Shown: positions 62,585 through 64,000 of the stretch, piece after piece | Numbering within the stretch: the first letter of the stretch is position 1 | Layout: each line of letters opens with the position of its first letter | Source of the DNA: Hyphomicrobiales bacterium | Lineage (GTDB): Bacteria > Pseudomonadota > Alphaproteobacteria > Rhizobiales > Rhizobiaceae | Direction of reading: 5' to 3' | Assembly: GCA_900465675.1 (NCBI GenBank) | Contig: UBJR01000002.1 | Location: forward strand, 186,001 to 250,000 | DNA length: 64,000 nucleotides | Made by a program: the position numbers and the translations under genes | The notes under the pieces: generated by a model | What the model saw: the letters and a program-made list of their open reading frames with translations, nothing else | What the model was told of the DNA's origin: nothing | The model's database searches: none

Positions 62585-62989
62585 TTAGTTAACCGCTGCT
62601 TCAAACTCGTTCTTCGTGCCGGCGTCCTTGAGGTACTCAAGGGCCTTCTTGGAAGCATCGACGAGAGCGCCGAATGCTGCAGGCTCATGGATCGCCATGT
62701 CGGAGAGAACCTTACGGTCGACTTCGATGCCAGCCTTGTTCAGGCCGTCGATGAAGCGGCCGTAGGTCAGGCCGAATTCGCGCACAGCAGCATTGATACG
62801 CTGGATCCAGAGCGCGCGGAAATTGCGCTTGTTGACCTTGCGGTCGCGGTAAGCGTACTGCTTGGAGCGGTCAACCGCTGCCTTAGCCGTACGGATGGTG
62901 TTCTTGCGGCGGCCGTAAAAGCCCTTTGCGGCCTTCAGAACCTTCTTGTGCTTGGCGTGGGCGGTAACGCCTCTTTTTACACGTGCCAT
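62585..62989 (-). CDS. rplT: 50S ribosomal protein L20
   Basis: A 134-residue basic protein starting [20 protein letters not shown] with [19 protein letters not shown] and [18 protein letters not shown], unmistakable for L20. It binds 23S rRNA early in assembly and in other bacteria represses its own operon. It follows rpmI after 39 bp. Confidence 0.97.
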   Translation of the reverse strand: MARVKRGVTAHAKHKKVLKAAKGFYGRRKNTIRTAKAAVDRSKQYAYRDRKVNKRNFRALWIQRINAAVREFGLTYGRFIDGLNKAGIEVDRKVLSDMAIHEPAAFGALVDASKKALEYLKDAGTKNEFEAAVN

Positions 62990-63028
62990 TTCATGATCTC
63001 CTTAATCTACAACGTTCGCGGAAGAGTC

Positions 63029-63232
63029 TTAGAGACCGTTCGGCAGATAGTTCTTCACAACCTTGCGGCCATCGGGTTCAGCCAGAACCATCGTGCCACG
63101 TGCATCGCGAATGAACTTGTTGCTACGCTTGATCATGCCATGGCGCTTGCCAGCAGCTGCAGCCTTGACCTTGCCGGTTGCGGTGATCTTGAACCGCTTC
63201 TTGGCAGAGGACTTCGTCTTCATCTTGGGCAT
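63029..63232 (-). CDS. rpmI: 50S ribosomal protein L35
   Basis: A 67-residue basic protein starting [20 protein letters not shown], typical of L35. CGGAGTAGCAAA precedes the ATG at 63232. The usual upstream infC is absent, so rpmI heads the operon, behind a leader of about 175 bases. Confidence 0.97.
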   Translation of the reverse strand: MPKMKTKSSAKKRFKITATGKVKAAAAGKRHGMIKRSNKFIRDARGTMVLAEPDGRKVVKNYLPNGL

Positions 63233-63415
63233 TTTGCTACTCCGTTTCTGTCCTCCCTGCATGTTTCAAAGAAACCCTCGAGCGATGTCCGGAAAACCGG
63301 CCGTCGCAACCAGGTGCGGGAGCGTTTGTTGTTGATCTGCGGGCCCGGTGACGAAACCTGCCCGCAAGCATTCGAAACTGCCACGGCATGCCCTGCCGGT
63401 CAGTTCGGACGCGCG

Positions 63416-63444
63416 CTTATAACCGCAGTGTCATGAAAGTGCAA
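63416..63444 (-). promoter_or_regulatory. Promoter of rpmI-rplT
   Basis: On the minus strand TTGCAC (63444-63439), a 17-bp spacer and TATAAG (63421-63416) give a good sigma-70-type promoter. Transcription should start near 63409, leaving a leader of about 175 bases before rpmI. Confidence 0.75.
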
Positions 63445-63470
63445 CGGGGCGGCCGGCGGAATCTTGGCAC

Positions 63471-64000
63471 TCAGGCCGCGGGCATCAGATTCTTCGGCGC
63501 GGGCAAGGCCAAGGTGACTTCCAGGCCGCCGAGATCCGAGCGCGAAAGCACAATCCTGCCGCCGTAAGCCTCGGCGATGTCGCCGGAAATGGCAAGCCCG
63601 AGACCGGAACCTGCATGCGCATCGTCAGCGCTGACGCCGCGCTTCAACATCATCGCATAGTTTTCGGGAGGCACGCCAGGGCCGTCGTCGCCGACCCGGA
63701 GGATAACGGCCTCGCCTTCCCTCGACGCCGAGACATCGATGCGGGAGCGGGCAAAGCGCACCGCATTGTCGAGAATGTTGCCCATGGCCTCAGCGACATC
63801 GGCGGGATCGGCTTCGATGGTCAGCGCCGGATCGATATCGACTTTCCAGCCAACGCCCTTGCCGTCGGTGACCGGTGAGAGAACACTGACCAGCTTGCCC
63901 GATATGCCGAGAAGCGACGTCGTCGCCATGCGTTCGACACCCATCCTCGCGGCCTGCAATTGCCGGTCGGCCCGCTGGCGCGCGAGTTCGATCTGCTGCA
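63471..64000 (-). CDS. Sensor histidine kinase, C-terminal part (cut by window edge)
   Basis: The frame is open to the window edge, so the sensor and phosphoacceptor regions lie outside. About 176 residues are visible. The end of the dimerisation helix (IELARQRADRQLQAARMG) is followed by the HATPase domain: N-box NILDNAVRFARSR, G1 VGDDGPGVPPEN, G2 GSGLGLAISGDIAEAYGG. The spacing resembles PhoQ-type kinases, and among rhizobial proteins FeuQ is a candidate. The response regulator would be upstream, outside the window. Confidence 0.85.
   Translation of the reverse strand, partial: QQIELARQRADRQLQAARMGVERMATTSLLGISGKLVSVLSPVTDGKGVGWKVDIDPALTIEADPADVAEAMGNILDNAVRFARSRIDVSASREGEAVILRVGDDGPGVPPENYAMMLKRGVSADDAHAGSGLGLAISGDIAEAYGGRIVLSRSDLGGLEVTLALPAPKNLMPAA

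Overview
The window looks like a stretch of chromosome from a Rhizobiaceae bacterium, most probably Rhizobium or a close relative. The support is high GC coding DNA with strong third-position bias, a Sinorhizobium-type phospholipid N-methyltransferase (pmtA) next to dnaN and pyrF, a ugpBAEC cluster, a choline-sulfatase with its LysR regulator, and many alphaproteobacterial housekeeping genes. Coding density is high. I see no rRNA, tRNA, CRISPR array, insertion sequence or prophage, and no island of deviant composition. The window cuts a gene at each end: otsA at the left and a sensor histidine kinase at the right.

Layout: 1-5583 holds the otsA end, a LysR/choline-sulfatase pair, and a three-gene efflux operon (small membrane protein, HlyD adaptor, DUF2955 membrane protein) behind a perfect 14-bp palindrome. 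5671-15858 is mainly housekeeping and small-molecule handling: prfC, dut, an Lrp regulator with a divergent EamA exporter, an isochorismatase-like hydrolase, a LysE exporter, cysK, comM, gshB and a cupin. 15959-20197 is ugpBAEC for glycerol-3-phosphate uptake, with a PhoB-box-like array. 20323-26357 holds yraN, rsmI, dnaN, the coupled pmtA-phosphatase-pyrF genes and an NDUFA9-like reductase. 26643-32919 holds a small secreted protein, uppP, a glutathione S-transferase behind an 11-codon upstream frame, queG, a short RlpA-like protein behind a repeat-rich leader, and an RsmB-type methyltransferase.

33096-38149 is a four-gene periplasmic cluster (imelysin, di-haem oxidoreductase, second imelysin, DUF1513 protein) whose upstream region has an Irr-box-like dyad. 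This is the best candidate for an incompletely described system. 38190-49170 holds tspO, a thioesterase, a nucleosidase, guaA, a TetR/reductase pair, ogt, a 2'-5' RNA ligase-like protein, an AstE/AspA-like deacylase, an ArsC-like protein, ybaK, a MarR/GST divergent pair with two matching operators, and an M29 aminopeptidase. 49222-54262 holds xseA and an envelope-glycosylation locus (GT-C-like protein, polyprenyl-phosphate-type GT2, GtrA). 54263-58055 is oxidoreductases, an acetyltransferase and two little-known proteins. 58105-63232 is the translation cluster rpmI-rplT-(kinase-like gene)-pheS-pheT, read leftward from a recognisable promoter.

Gene starts were moved inward from the longest open frame wherever an ATG, GTG or TTG with a good Shine-Dalgarno sequence was available. 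Regulatory sites are read by eye from symmetry and spacing. They are hypotheses unless stated otherwise.
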